From positions 45,335,212-45,399,211 of the forward strand of contig CM069597.1 in NCBI GenBank assembly GCA_035771175.1: DNA of 64,000 nucleotides. The letters are read 5' to 3'. This DNA comes from Paratinospora sagittata (taxonomy: Eukaryota; Streptophyta; Magnoliopsida; Ranunculales; Menispermaceae). A model generated the notes under the pieces. That model was given only the letters and a program-made list of their open reading frames with translations. It did not search any database and was not told the DNA's origin. This document shows positions 35,450 to 47,554 of the stretch, piece by piece (positions within the stretch are counted from its first letter, which is position 1; the number at the start of each line of letters is the position of its first letter). The position numbers and the translations under genes were made by a program.

Positions 35450-38400
35450 ATGGCGTCAATGGTGTCGTCAATGGTGTCGGCTCGAACTCTGGGCCCATAT
35501 GGATCTTCAGATCTGTTTATCAATTCCGGATTACAGAATCCGATAAACCGGAATAGTCCACCTCGGGATGGCCGGCCTCACTCAGGTTGGTTGATATGAT
35601 TAATTTAATTATTGTTATTTTGAAAGTGTGAAATTTGTGATAATCCGATGAATTTGAGCCTATGTTTAGTGAGTGATTGATTAATTTATTTGTGTTTAGA
35701 TACAGTGAAAGTGGTTTAGGTGGAATTGAAGTAAGGTTTTAGGATTATAAAATGAATTTGGTTGTGAGTTGTGTGTAGGAACATCATTGAAGAGTGTTAA
35801 AAACCACTCATGATATTGCACCAGGAGGGCAAACAAAAAAACCGTCAGTTAACACTAACTAAACTCTGATCACAAACTCGAGCATTTCCAAACATGATTC
35901 AAACCCGCCCAAAACCTTCAGCCCCCTTTTAAGAAGGCGAAGCCACCTGCAAAATTCAACCTATCAAGCCTTGATTCAAACAAGAATCCCAATTCAATGA
36001 CCAATTAGACATGGAAAAGCCATTATTTAATGAGGATGCGAAGACCCAGGAACTAGCCAATATTTTGATGTCCTCCCACAAGACCGCTTCCTCTCTCTCA
36101 ATGTCATTTGAAAATCCTACGGTTTCGCTCAAGCCAAATAGACCACATGGTAACATATGATGCCAATAGTCCAATTTCCTTCTCCACTCTAGAGGCACCT
36201 ATGTTATGACTGAACGATAATCCTTCCCCAATGTTGCTTGGGGGCAGCATCTTGAAACCACTATGCACCTGCCATTTCTGCCAGAGCTGGGCGCCTGAAA
36301 AATAGATGTTCTGCAGATTTTCCCTCCTGCAAGCAAAGCACACAACAATGTGGAGAATAACGTATCGAAAAGCAACGTCTCTGCAACACGTCATATGTGT
36401 TGAGCTTGTTGAGGGCCACAAGCCACCCAAACACCCTAACTTTGGATGGCACCTGTACATTCCAAACACAAGAAGCAATAGGGGATATCGGAATTGAAGG
36501 CTTGTCCATAAGAATTTCGAAATATGATTTGCAAGAGAATTGCCCTGAGGGAATAAGTGTCCAAATGAATGTGTTTGTGTCATCATTTAGCCTAACTTGG
36601 TCTAACCTAGATAAAAGAAGCTCTATTTCAGACTGTTCTCTACAAGTAAGACCTCTAGGAAAATGAAGGTTCCAACTCACATAAGGGGATGGGTTGGGTT
36701 GATGATTATTCACAAATGAGGCTATGGGTCTGTTGTGTATAGATGAAACACGGAATAAATTAGGGTAAGATACAGAGAAAGGAAAATCATCCAACCATTT
36801 ATCCTCCCAAAAGATGAATGTGTGGTCGTTCCCTACCCTTGGCGTCATATGTGGAGCGAAGCCTTGAGCTAGGGAAGAAATGAATTTCCAAGGGCTTCGA
36901 AATGATGAACCTGCACCTCTTCCCACCATAAAACAAGTGTGCCCCAATCCATACCTACTTGCAACCCAAAGTGAATTTCTTTTTCTCGTAAGCCTCCATA
37001 ACCACTTAGCAACCAAACCACCATTTTCCACTGGTAACTGAACCACCTCCCACCTCACCAAATTTGCTTTGTTCCCCTCCTCAACCCCACTCCACAGAAA
37101 TAGCTTGAACTTCTTCTCAATTTGGCAAGCCACACCTAGAGGAACCCGAAACATAGATAAGTAGTAAGGAGGAAGTGTTGATAATACTGATCTGATCTAG
37201 GCAAGTCTACCCCCTCTTGATAAAAAAGCCCTTTTCCATCCATCCAATCTGCTTGAGATTTTTGTAAGAATTGGTTCCCAAAAACTTGTGGACAGTGGGT
37301 TTCCCCCAAGCGGCAAACCCAAGTATTTCATTGGCCATATTCCCAACGAACACCCCACTTTCCTTGCTAATCGAAGAATAACCTCCGCATCCATATTAAT
37401 TCCCGTTAACTGACTTTTGCTCATGATAACATGCAGACCAGAAATTTTGCTAAAGCATTGGAGAATATTGATAGCATTGACCACTCTTTTCCATTAAGCA
37501 GAAATAGAGTATCATCAGCATATTGTAACAAAGGCACCTTGTCCCCCTCCACCTTCCCAAAAAAAAAAAAAAAAACGAATCCTTTCACCAATGAACATTG
37601 TCTATGGAAAATAAAAACGAACCCTTTCTACCTCTTCTCATCAACTTGGGCCATTCCATCTGCCACAAGCGTGAAAAAGAAATGGAGAATAGAAGAAGAG
37701 AAATACCAATTTTGCAAATGGAAAATATGCAAATGCCAATAACGAGACTTGAATCCAAGATCTCTTGCAAAACTGATGCTCTAATACCATGTTAAAAAAC
37801 ACTCAACCCAAAAGCTACAATTGTCAAATAAGGGCTCAACAATGGATATCAAGTTATCATCAACAAAGATTGTTTAATAGACTAAGTGAAGAGATTGATT
37901 GACTGTATGAAAGGTTTTTATCTTTTATTTTATTGATTGAATTATTTGTTTGTCAAGTTGAATTTTACTAAATAAAACCCAAGACTTTTTATTAGATTGA
38001 TCGAATGGGACTTGAAAAAAAAAACTGATATTTTTAAAATTCGAAGTTTGTTTTGGTTTCTAGTCTTCCATCTCCATGTTGTTTTGTAGCTGTACTTCTA
38101 TTGTTCAAGTTTGGTTCTTGATTGAAGGAGAAGATTGGGGGGAGGTTAGGGAGGCTTTTTCAAGATAAATCTTTGATTTTCAGGGTTCTCTATGTTAAAG
38201 GAATTAGCTGGCCATTTAAAGCTAGCAGATTTTATGCCTTGTACAGCTGTGACAACTGTCTTTATGATTGTAAATCTTTTATCTTTTCCTTAATTAGGAT
38301 ATTCTAGCTGTAGGATATTTTTGGACAGATCTGTATATGGTAGTTTAGCTATTTTAAGGGCTAAAAATCAGCTTGTATTATGGGAATTCTCCTCCAAGAG

Positions 38401-39493
38401 GAATATACTTTTTTGCTCAAAACTCTCTAAGATTGTCACTCTATCGGTCTTATTGTTCAAGATTTCATAAAAAAATAATCTATTTATCAGGCCAATACTC
38501 ACTAGTTTTAGTGGCGATAACATCTCCATACCTCAAATGATGTCAGGATTCGAATCTCTATTAACCTCAAAAGAGATTAAAAATAAAAATAAAAATAAAA
38601 ATAGTAGTGACATTGTTAGGCCTTCTTGTGGCTTCAGGCCTTTGTTCCTCATTTTATTAAGAGTAATGTTTTGTTGATTGCGGTAGAAACTATGATACAG
38701 ATTGTATCATCCCAAAACTTTTGGATTTTAATTGAATCACGTGTCGATGCATGATTCGATGCTATCCAAAGGTGATGGGGCCAGGTGTTACAGTTTGCAC
38801 TAGAGTAAGCCAAAGGCGTTATGATTAAGTGTTACATAATTTGCATTGCAGTACCAACATTCTAAATCAATCTAGCTAGCATTATTCTCTACTTTTCCAA
38901 GTTGCAATTAATGCAATAGATTCTTAAAAGAATTCTCCATTTGATTAATTTGGATGGTGTGCTTGTTAATTTGTTTAGGTCCTATTCGGATCCCAATCAC
39001 TGCAAATTCTCTCCTACGTATGGGAATCACTGGTTATTCATTTCATGCTAAAAGAAAACAAGTCAAAGAACAGAAAAAGGAGATTTTGATAGTCTTCAAG
39101 GGAGAAGCTGGCAACAGTAATGCTACTGAACCCGACATCATCAACCTCGGCGATTTCGATCTTACTATAGAGAATAACCTTGATGCTATGATGGGGTGTC
39201 GTATATTAACTCATCCTTGTGGCTGCGTCAAGGACAATCATGTCCACAATGCAATGAAGAGTGTATATATCAAGCAGGTATGGAATGCACTCCAAAAGGA
39301 AAACCATGTTGATTACCTAATGGAATGTCCATATGGAAGTCGAGTTGGGACCATAGCAGTCTTTGAATCAAAGCATGCAGGGAAGTGGAAGAAGCCGTTT
39401 GTAGCGATTTGGAATTGGTTCTCTGAAAACTCTCTTGCTGTGGCTACCTGTTTCAGGGGATCAGTGGGTATAGCTGAGATGGTGGAATCTTAA
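35450..39493 (+). CDS. putative two-exon protein with transit-peptide-like N-terminus
   Basis: Exon 1 (35450-35585) begins MASMVSSMVSARTLGPYGSS and ends in phase 1 at CACTCAG|gttggt. Exon 2 (38979-39493) follows a good acceptor (ttgtttag), also in phase 1, and runs GPIRIPITANSLLRMG... to a stop at 39491-39493. Together they give 216 residues. The N-terminus is Ser/Met/Ala/Arg-rich without acidic residues until position 21, like a plastid or mitochondrial transit peptide. Exon 2 includes acidic DIINLGDFDLTIENN, a Cys-containing GCRILTHPCGC, and a basic/aromatic patch GKWKKPFVAIWNWF. I do not recognise the family. The 3.4-kb intron holds a LINE with intact target duplications, which fits insertion into a pre-existing intron. 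Joining the two exons is inferred from phase and spacing only. Confidence 0.4.
35796..37805 (-). mobile_element. second 5'-truncated LINE with 15-bp target duplication
   Basis: It is bounded by GTTAAAAACCACTCA (35796-35810) and GTTAAAAAACACTCA (37791-37805), one mismatch. Minus-strand reading gives the RT catalytic YADDTLFL (about 37505), then KISGLHVIMSKSQL, KYLGLPLGGNPLSTSFWEP, DGWKRAFLSRGGRLA, and the zf-RVT region (WEVVQLPVENGGLVAKWLW; IWTLIPSGQFSCKS; PSKVRVFGWLVAL) with SIWLERNRRIF. Most of RT and all of ORF1/endonuclease are missing. It is related to, but clearly diverged from, the LINE at 31113-33940. Confidence 0.88.
37806..38978. other. intronic/intergenic sequence with LTR-like debris
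   Basis: No exon is supported. 'agctattttaagggct...cttgtattatgggaattctcctccaagaggaata' at 38345-38410 resembles a Copia-type LTR, and an (A)n/(AAAAT)n run lies at 38575-38605. A segment at 38735-38775 (atcacgtgtcgatgcatgattcgatgc) has relatives near 6405 and 53980. Confidence 0.35.
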
Positions 39494-39659
39494 ATTTCGG
39501 GCAAAAGAGCTACTTTAACTGCTTCAATTGTGTTGTACTGTGATTTGTGTTTTTTGGTTCTTTGGGGATGAGTACTCAGTACGGAGTATGAAGGATTAAA
39601 CTAGATGTTTCAATCTTCTTAAATTTTCTTCTTTGGATACCATATATATTAACTTGCTT

Positions 39660-39800
39660 TCAGTTCTCACCTCTTCTTTGCTGATGATGACCTTATTCTC
39701 TTTGGTTGAGAATCCTCAACCCAAGTCACAATTACGACGGAAGTGCTAAACGGCTTCTGTGAAACTTCAAGGGAAAAAGCTAACTTGAAGGAACTCACAG
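39660..39800 (+). pseudogene. LINE reverse-transcriptase fragment
   Basis: The plus strand encodes a readable LFFADDDLILFG-like catalytic block with an extra D, followed by a decayed RT connection (LNGFCETSREKANL). It is only about 140 bp, with no boundaries. Confidence 0.65.
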
Positions 39801-40025
39801 GTCGAGCAAATGAGGTGAATATTGAAGTTTGCCAAGGATGATATATATATACATATGCACCATGTAGCTCAATTAATTAAGTTTTGCTGTTAATATCATG
39901 CTATTTATCTCACTATATATTCTCAACCAAAATCTTGTTTTCCTTCAAAACCTTGCAGTAGAACGAGTATGTATGTTTTCATTTTTCATTTCAGATAGTG
40001 ACTGTGTGTGGCTTCGAAAGGCAGG

Positions 40026-40475
40026 TTGTTAGAAATGGTTTTCTTCATATTGAATGTAATTCAGCTCATTGATCTGTTGTTGACATTGAAACCATTAATT
40101 TTTGGCACCGAAAACAGAACACAGGTTGATCAGCAAATCTAAACTCAATTTGCATGTTGTAAGAGTAAGGGTAATGTTAAAGCTGGACCACTTTTTAATT
40201 CAGAACTTAATCAAGCTTTGGCTTTTTCTCATAACTCTCTTCATTGTGTAATCCACATATTAATATTAGTATTCAAAACATATTTGATTATATTAGCTAA
40301 GCTCCAACTTTGGAGAACCTGCAAATCCGTCCTAGTTCAGTGATTCCATATTTTCCTAGCCAATGAGAGCTTTTACCCTGTCAACATATTCTTACTTGTT
40401 TAAAGCCTTTCTCATCATGATCAGCCACTTTTTCAGGGCTTAATCATATAATGAAGCCTCATATCATAAGACATT
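40026..40475 (+). pseudogene. third ZIFL copy, last exon and 3' flank only
   Basis: 40026-40130 aligns by eye with the last ZIFL exon at 29526-29629 (atggttttcttcatattgaa...cagctcattg...ctgttgttgac...cagaacacag). A frameshift at its start and a changed C-terminus mean it no longer encodes the tail. The intron end before it (gatagtgactgtgtgtggcttc) matches 29490-29520. The 3' flank up to about 40475 matches 29640-30095 (ttttcctagccaat(g)agagctt; catcatgatca(g)cca; ggcttaat...atgaagc(t)tcatatcata). No upstream exons survive between 30.1 and 40.0 kb. It is a relic of a tandem ZIFL duplication. Confidence 0.8.
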
Positions 40476-40721
40476 TGAATTTAAAAGGATTCTGCTGCCA
40501 AACCCCATCTTAGAGGAGGTGAAATTAAAGAATAAAAATAGTGATTTCAAGCCCTGCAAATCATATTGGATATCTACAAAAACTCTACACCAGCTTTGAC
40601 TCAATAGAAGGAATTTAACTTATCCAAATTCACAAGAAAAGCTGAGTTTTTTTTTTCTTTTTTTTTTAACTAAATATAAGTTAAACTTATCCGTCCTATA
40701 CTTCAGTAACTACCAAAATCT

Positions 40722-43700
40722 TCACACTGCTTTAGGTTGGATCTGCTCAAAGTCAAAAACCTCAAACATGAGGCGTCTCACATCCGGCTTCCCATAAACA
40801 GCATAAGAGAGCCCATGGATGGCTTGTTGAACCCCCGTTGTGGCAGGATTCCTAAGTCTTCGGTTTTGTTCATATTTGTCCTGAACTTGCTCATCATATA
40901 TAATATAATGATGAAGATGCATATCCCTCAAGTACCTCCCACAGAACTTGTTTAGTAGAAGCCGGCGATGCCTCTCCTGCAACCATCTTCCTGGAGCATC
41001 GAGATGCTTCATTAGCAATCTCTCGGCCATCACAAGATCCTGCAGATAAAATAAATTCCAGAGAGTTCAGAGAAAAAACCATAATGTCATTATTAATTGA
41101 GAATTTGAGACAAATTTAGAACAAGGAAGTTGAGCATTGTCAAGATATAAGATCTGTTAATTTTTCTGAAAATAAGGGAAATATATTATGATCAAAACCA
41201 AGTTCTTCACAGCTGAAGATAGACTACAATCCGAGATGAACACTTCACACGAGAACTATTGTAGATATCAGACAAACAATTTTTTTTCTGACCAGAAGTT
41301 AAGTGAATCACTTAAAAGAAAAACAAACAAATAGCATAGTTGAATTGAGATTTAAAAAAAAATAAAGGTGATACTTCAACAAGAACACTGAAATAGAAAA
41401 TTTAGAGAACATGGAATCTAACATTTACAACATAGGAAAGCGCTTCAAGCAAAAGGAATGGCTATCTCTTGGAAGTTAGTGGAATAGGTTTATATTTCTT
41501 ACTTAAATAACACTAGCTATTTGTAATTGACAGAAACAGCTTAAAATGTAAAAATAATTATTACCTGGATCTTTTGGCCAATATATTCCAATCTTTCTAG
41601 ACAAAACCGTGGATGCTCAAACTTGTATTTTGATGGGTGCAAGAAACATAACTGCATGTCAGCAGAGAAGGAAAGATATGTATATAAATCAGGAATTGAA
41701 TTGAAGCCAAAATGCAAGAAAAATATTATAAAACCTCAATTTAACTACTGTGGTAAGATGACATAAAAAGGTGAATGCATTTAAAATGATGGCAGCAAAC
41801 ATCTGTAACTTAATAAAATGAAAGCCGCAAATAACAATCACGTTTTCAATCCTACTGCATTTTTCAACCCCTAGCACATCACTGATTCATACTGTATCTC
41901 AACAATCTTTTCTTGACATGGATAATGTCTCTAGAATCCTTAAAATAAGATATAGAGCCCCCTGTATTTTTTACTTTCAAAATTTCTATTCCTCTATAGA
42001 ATAAATATTCTCTCAATACTTCAATTTTAAGTCTCCATCATAGAGCTATCATTGTCCACACAAATCATTCATTAATTCATCCGTGCCTACGCCAACAAAG
42101 CAAAATAGTCCAGAAATGAAGGTTTACAAAGTTTTTTTTCTGTAATTTTTGGGGTCACTTGTGGAGAAGATTACCTGAAGTCCAAGCCCAAGTTCGATGT
42201 TCCTGGCCTCAGTTATCTCCGGAATCCTATCAGCCATTGGTAAAGGGTATCCCAATGCCTGCATAACTTTGTGTCTGCTGTCATAATCCCAAATGTTCCC
42301 TCGAAACCGATGCATGCCAGGAGGAACACATGCCCTAAAAAGCCGCGGGTGTACAAAAAGAGCATCTTCTGGAGGCTGGAAAGGAAGAATGTGTTAACCT
42401 CTTTTCAAAAGGAATGCCAATCTAAGAAATTGAAATTAAAGAGAGACAAAAAGAAAAAAGGGAGCATTACAAGAGATATACCAGACCTACCATGAAAGTA
42501 TCCAGGTAACAGCATTACCAAGAAATCCCATTACAAGTTTTCAACCAGATTAATCCAACAAATAATTGCTTAAGCCTTTAGTTGCAAGTAATTAATTATA
42601 CAAAGGCTCTTTAAGAAGAATGAACTAACATGTTTTTCTTCTTCTTTTTTTTTTTTGTTTGGTTGAGAGGAAACAAGAAACTAACATGCTTTTCACAACC
42701 TTGACTTTACAAGCACAAGGTCCAAAGGGGTGGGGTGTTAAAAGGCGGCAACCACAAAAGGGTGCGGAAAATGAGAAGAGAACTTTTCCTTACCTTGTAT
42801 GCAGCAATGTCCTGCCAGCTGAGCTTCCTCCCTTCAAATTCTACAGAAACATAATCAACATCTTCCAGTTGCCTCCGTAATTTTGGTTGGCAGCTCTCAT
42901 CTTCTGGGTCCATTCCAAATACCTCAAAAAGAACACGATATACTTCCGGCATGCCAAAACACAGATATATTGCTCCAAACAAGGCCCAAAATACAGACCT
43001 AGTATTACAAGAAGAAACAAAACAAAAACAATAGGCCTTAGTTTCCACCAAAATACACAGAGATATTAAATAGCCAATCAAGTAGTACAACACTAAAAAA
43101 ATTGAAAAACAGACTCTAGTTTAACCCCAAAATATAGAGAATCCATAATTAAGTTGGGGTTATTACTCAAAAACATGCACAATAAACATTAAAAGCAAGC
43201 AACAAAGTATTCAAATCAATCAATAGTTACATAAGAAGAATATATCATGTATACATCCAGCATATGAACAAAAAATTGCATAAAAAACACAACAAATACT
43301 TGGAATATTGAGTACCATGCCAAATAGAAAGCAAATAATCAAACATTATAAAATTATCAACTCAACTCAACCCAACTAAGCCTTTCCCCAACTACATGAG
43401 ATTGGCTACATGAATCTGATTCCTCCACTCTGCTCAATCAAGAGCTAAATTTTTTGACAAGAGACAAAATAATATATTAATACTTAGAAGTCAATGGAAG
43501 CACATTTCTAGCCTTTACCCGATCTTCCTCCCCCACATTTCTAGCCTTTACCCGATCTTCCTCCCCCTTGCTCAATCCTTCCCACACTTGTTTTGTCTTT
43601 CTAACAGTCCCAATGCTCCTATTATCAACTTCCTAACCAATTACCCTTCAAACTCTCTTGAACAACCATCATGGAACCTATGTTTTCCTAGAAACCTTAC

Positions 43701-45088
43701 TGATAGGGAGGAATCTGAGATTGGCTCTTTCTTATCCAGAATTAAGCCAGTTCACCTTTCCCCATCTATGTCTGATACCTTTCTTTGGTCCCTTGATAAT
43801 TCTGGCTCTTATTCTTGCATGTCTCTCTTTAATTATCTCATAGACTCCTCCAACTAAACCACTCCACCATAGTGTCATCACATTTGGAGAGCTCAAATTC
43901 CAAATAGAATTAGAGTGTTTGGATAGCTTGTAGCCCTCAATAGAATTTGCACCCGGGAATTATTGCAAAAATCAAGGGCTAAATTGGCCGTCTAGCCCTT
44001 CACATAGTCTGATTTAGTAAATTCATGTTATATTTGATCTGACAAGTTTTACACTGGCTATCAACTACCTAACACAAACCCTCCTCCTTTATCCCTGCTT
44101 GAGACTGCCTGTGTTTAAGGATATGCAAACATTCTAAAATTCCGATTGCTACAATCTCAATTAACACACACAGAAAACAAGCCATTCCATTGTCATTTTT
44201 TCCTAATACCAAATTTCTCCATGCATTATACACACTAAATAAATTTATCTACCAAATCATATTACAAACACATTACTAAACCAAGAAAAACACTTACTTC
44301 ACAGGAGGCTCTCGAACTTTTCGAACCAACTTATCCATATCATCAAATGGGAAAACCAAATTGTGCAAACTAGCAGCTTTAATCCACTTAGCCAAATTCC
44401 TCTTCCCAATCAATCCATACACCCTCTCCCTGATCGGCGCGGGCGATTCCCTCGGATACCTCTGCAAGAAAAACTCCGCAAACGCCAATTCCAACACATA
44501 TTGCCCTAAAAACCAAAGCCTAGAATGCCCACACCGGACATGCCTTGCATTCGTTCGCTCACACGACGGATGCTGAAACGCCAAATACAACAATGTATCA
44601 AATTGCTTAGCAGGATTATCATCTCCGAACTTTCCAGAAGGTTCCAGAGGGTACCCTAGGGCTTGTTTCGCTTCTAGAAGGTACTCATCGATCCAGGTCT
44701 TATCGGCATTGTTGAGGCGAGAACAAGGTAAGCAAGAGCTTAGTAATGGGAAGGATTTGAGGGATAATTGAGGGCTGTTCAAGAATCTTTCTGCGAGTTT
44801 CTTGTCATCTAATGGTGGTTTTAGAATGAATCGTTTTGGGGGCAATTTTTTCTTCGGTGATACCGATCTTTTGCGCTCCGCGAGCTCTTTGAGAAGCCTC
44901 TGAGGGCTGCTTCTGGGGAGCTCCTGTGGATTCACTGTAACTGCGAGAATTCGTGAATTTGGGGGGTTTTGGGGTTTAGTGTTAGGGTTTTTGTTGAAGT
45001 AGGTTTTGAAGTGAAAAGGGTAGAGAGAGGAGTGGAAAGAGAGGTTTGAGTGTGAGGAGAGGTTTGTGAAGGGAGAGGAGAGTTCCAT
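40722..45088 (-). CDS. RNC1: RNC1-like ribonuclease III-domain protein, chloroplastic
   Basis: Five in-phase exons: 45088-44298, 42998-42794, 42375-42175, 41651-41565 and 41039-40722. They give 533 residues, the expected size for RNC1. The protein starts MELSSPFTNLSSHSNLSFHS, a Ser-rich transit peptide, followed by a basic linker (ELAERKRSVSPKKKLPPKR) and then two RNase III-like domains. The first lies around residues 145-290 (YLAFQHPSCERTNARHVRCG...LWFLGQYVLELAFAEFFL). The second lies around 330-520 (DALFVHPRLFRACVPPGMHR; FEHPRFCLERLEYIGQKIQ; VMAERLL). In known RNC1 proteins these domains have lost the catalytic acidic residues and act as RNA-binding modules in plastid group II intron splicing. 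The usual ExLxFLGDS-type motif reads RLWFLGQYV in domain 1 and RLEYIGQKI in domain 2, consistent with catalytic loss. Intron 1 contains repeat insertions. Confidence 0.93.
43370..44110 (-). mobile_element. dispersed repeat split by a LINE fragment in RNC1 intron 1
   Basis: 43355-43440 (caactcaacccaactaagcc ... ttggctacatgaatc) and 44024-44105 (gatctgacaagttttacact ... aaccctcctcctttatccc) are the reversed two halves of the repeat that is contiguous at about 48565-48730 on the plus strand. Between them, 43588-43990 (+) encodes LINE zf-RVT sequence (SWNLCFPRNLTDREESEIGS; FLWSLDNSGSYSCMSLF). A LINE fragment therefore appears to have been placed inside the older repeat. Boundaries are approximate. 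Confidence 0.55.
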
Positions 45089-47554
45089 GGATTTAAGTTG
45101 AAGCGTTTGTGCGGGGTTTTTGGGTGAGATTTAAGGAGGGTTTCGGTTTAATTTCAAAAATGGGTTTGAAAGGGGTTGAAATTGTTGAGAGCTTGGATGA
45201 ACACCACTAATGGAGGTTGTTGTTTTACTGGGAGAAGAGTGTGGAATTTTCCATTATGTTTATCTTGTTCAATCAAAAGAAGAGCATCCAGATCATCCAG
45301 ACATCCCTAACGTAGCAAGATTCACCTGACCTCATAACTTTTGACTTGATTGCCCTGAGGCCTTGACTGTGATCCAACTTCAAGCGCTCTTCCCAGCAAA
45401 GAGGTACGGGCTCATTTTGGAATAAGAAGGAAAATCTTAAAGATTTTTACATTTATTTCAAAATTTACACTTTTTTAAAAATAATAGGTGATTTTCAGAA
45501 AAAAAAAAAAAGAAGAATTTTTACATACAATAAAAAAATAATTCTTATAGAAATAAGTGGTATTAATATTCTCGAGAAAATAATTACAATAGAAAAGTTT
45601 TTATTTTTTAAAAGAATAGGTAAAAAAAAAATTACATAACTTTAAAAAATTAAATAGCCTCACTTATTTTACCCATGTTATTAATAAGATAATTTTTTAT
45701 TTTGTTAACTTAATATTAGTAATAATATTTTTTATATTTTTATAAAATATTTATTTTATTATTTTTAAAAATAATTTTATTATTACTTTTCATCACAATT
45801 AATTTTATTATTTTTAATAAAAACAAATTCCACTATTTTAAATTATAATAAAGTTTAAAATAATAATTTTTATATTTTACAAAATGATCATTTTATTTTT
45901 TAAAATTAATCTTTTTATTATTTTCTCATCACAATTAATTTTATTATTTTTAATAAAAAAACCAGTTTTTACTAATTTTTATTAAAATTAAGTCTATTAT
46001 TTTAATAAAAAGACATTATTATTTAAAAATTATTTTTTATTCTAACTTTATATTGATAATAATAAATTTCATATTTTTATGAAATATTCATTTTATTATT
46101 TTTATCACACAACTAATTTTATTATTTTTAATAAAAACAAATTTCAGTATTTAAAAAAAAATTAACTACCAAACATACCCTTAAAAAAAAAAAGGAAATT
46201 TATCTTGTTGACTGAGTTCAACGACTATTGACCAGTCTAAATAAAATAAATTTTAAAATTAAAATTTAATCAATAGTAATTTAAAGAGAAAAAACCTGCA
46301 TAGGCCCATAAGACATTTAGTTTTGATTTTAATTATAAAAGCAAGGTTTTTCTTCTCTTCTTTTTATTTTTTATTTTTTATTTTTTATGAAGGAGTTTAT
46401 TGTATTAATTTGTTTGCATTTCAAACTACCAATTTTTTTAGGCTTTTTTTTTTATTATTTTTTTCAAGACGTAGACTTACATCTTCACTAATCTCTCTAA
46501 ATCATGATCACCAACACTAAAGACGTTGTTGGCTTATTTGAAGCATTTATAAATCCTAAAAAAATAACTAACAGAAAATTAGTTCAGTGATTAAGTATAA
46601 GCATACCTATCTAAAGGTCTTAAATTTGGGTCATCTTCTACTATTTGTTGTCTAAGAGTATCTTTAAATGTTTGTGACCGTCCAGAAAGATTAGTAGAGA
46701 CATAAGTCCCCAATATCCGCTTATTTCAAAATAAAAATAATAATAATAATAATCAAAGATTATAACACGGGTGTGTATGTGTGTCTATATAATTAGTGGA
46801 GTTCCAACCTGAGATCAAACATACAATTTGTCCAACCATGGAAACAAAAGAACTACTTTCTAAAACAGAATAAATAGACTGCAAAGAATCAGATTTCATG
46901 GGCATAACTAACTTAAAGGAATAAATAAAAAGGGGGTGTCAGATCAGTTTCAAACTGATGAACAAAACAACAGCTCAACTATCATTGCAGCCTGTTTAGA
47001 CTCCCTCTTCAAATGAAGGTAACAAAGGTTCATCTACAAGACAATAATTAAGACCAGTTTTAAATGGCCTTAAAAGTCTATTTCATAAATAACAAAGATG
47101 CCTAATGACAATAATTTTAAGGAACTGATGGAGGGTTCTGATGAAAGAATTCATAAGCCAAATTTGCCCTGTACTTTGTATCTGTATACACTTCGTAATT
47201 TTTGGAGTTCAGAAACCTGACTAACTGCAAACGAAATCAACGAGTGTTGATTGCCAAAAGTCTGAGATTAGTGCAACCATCTTCTTAAAGCTGCTTCAAA
47301 AATGGGAAATCTGCAGATGTGAGGAAAGTGAAAGTTCATGTGGTTTGATGTAAAGAAACGTCACAAAAAAGTATATAGCATATTCACAATCAATTAAATG
47401 TGTAGACCAATCAAGAGAAGAATGAAAATTGAAGACACCAATCCCAAAATATAACTACCTTCAAAGTTAAAAAAATACCCCTCCAATCTGCACCAAAGGT
47501 CAGAACGGCGTGTCTGAAACGTAGAAGATCATAGATATTTGTTGCAGTGCGATC
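45089..47554. other. gene-free AT-rich interval between RNC1 and LPAT
   Basis: 45089-45240 is the RNC1 5' flank. 45460-46200 is a degenerate A/T tandem repeat (see next entry). The remainder to 47554, including the LPAT 3' UTR, shows no coding region. Confidence 0.5.
45715..46165. repeat. degenerate AT-rich tandem repeat
   Basis: Three or four diverged units of roughly 130-190 bp share 'cacaattaattttattattt' and 'ttaataaaaacaaattcca'. The pattern recurs at about 45790, 45920 and 46105. Confidence 0.65.
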
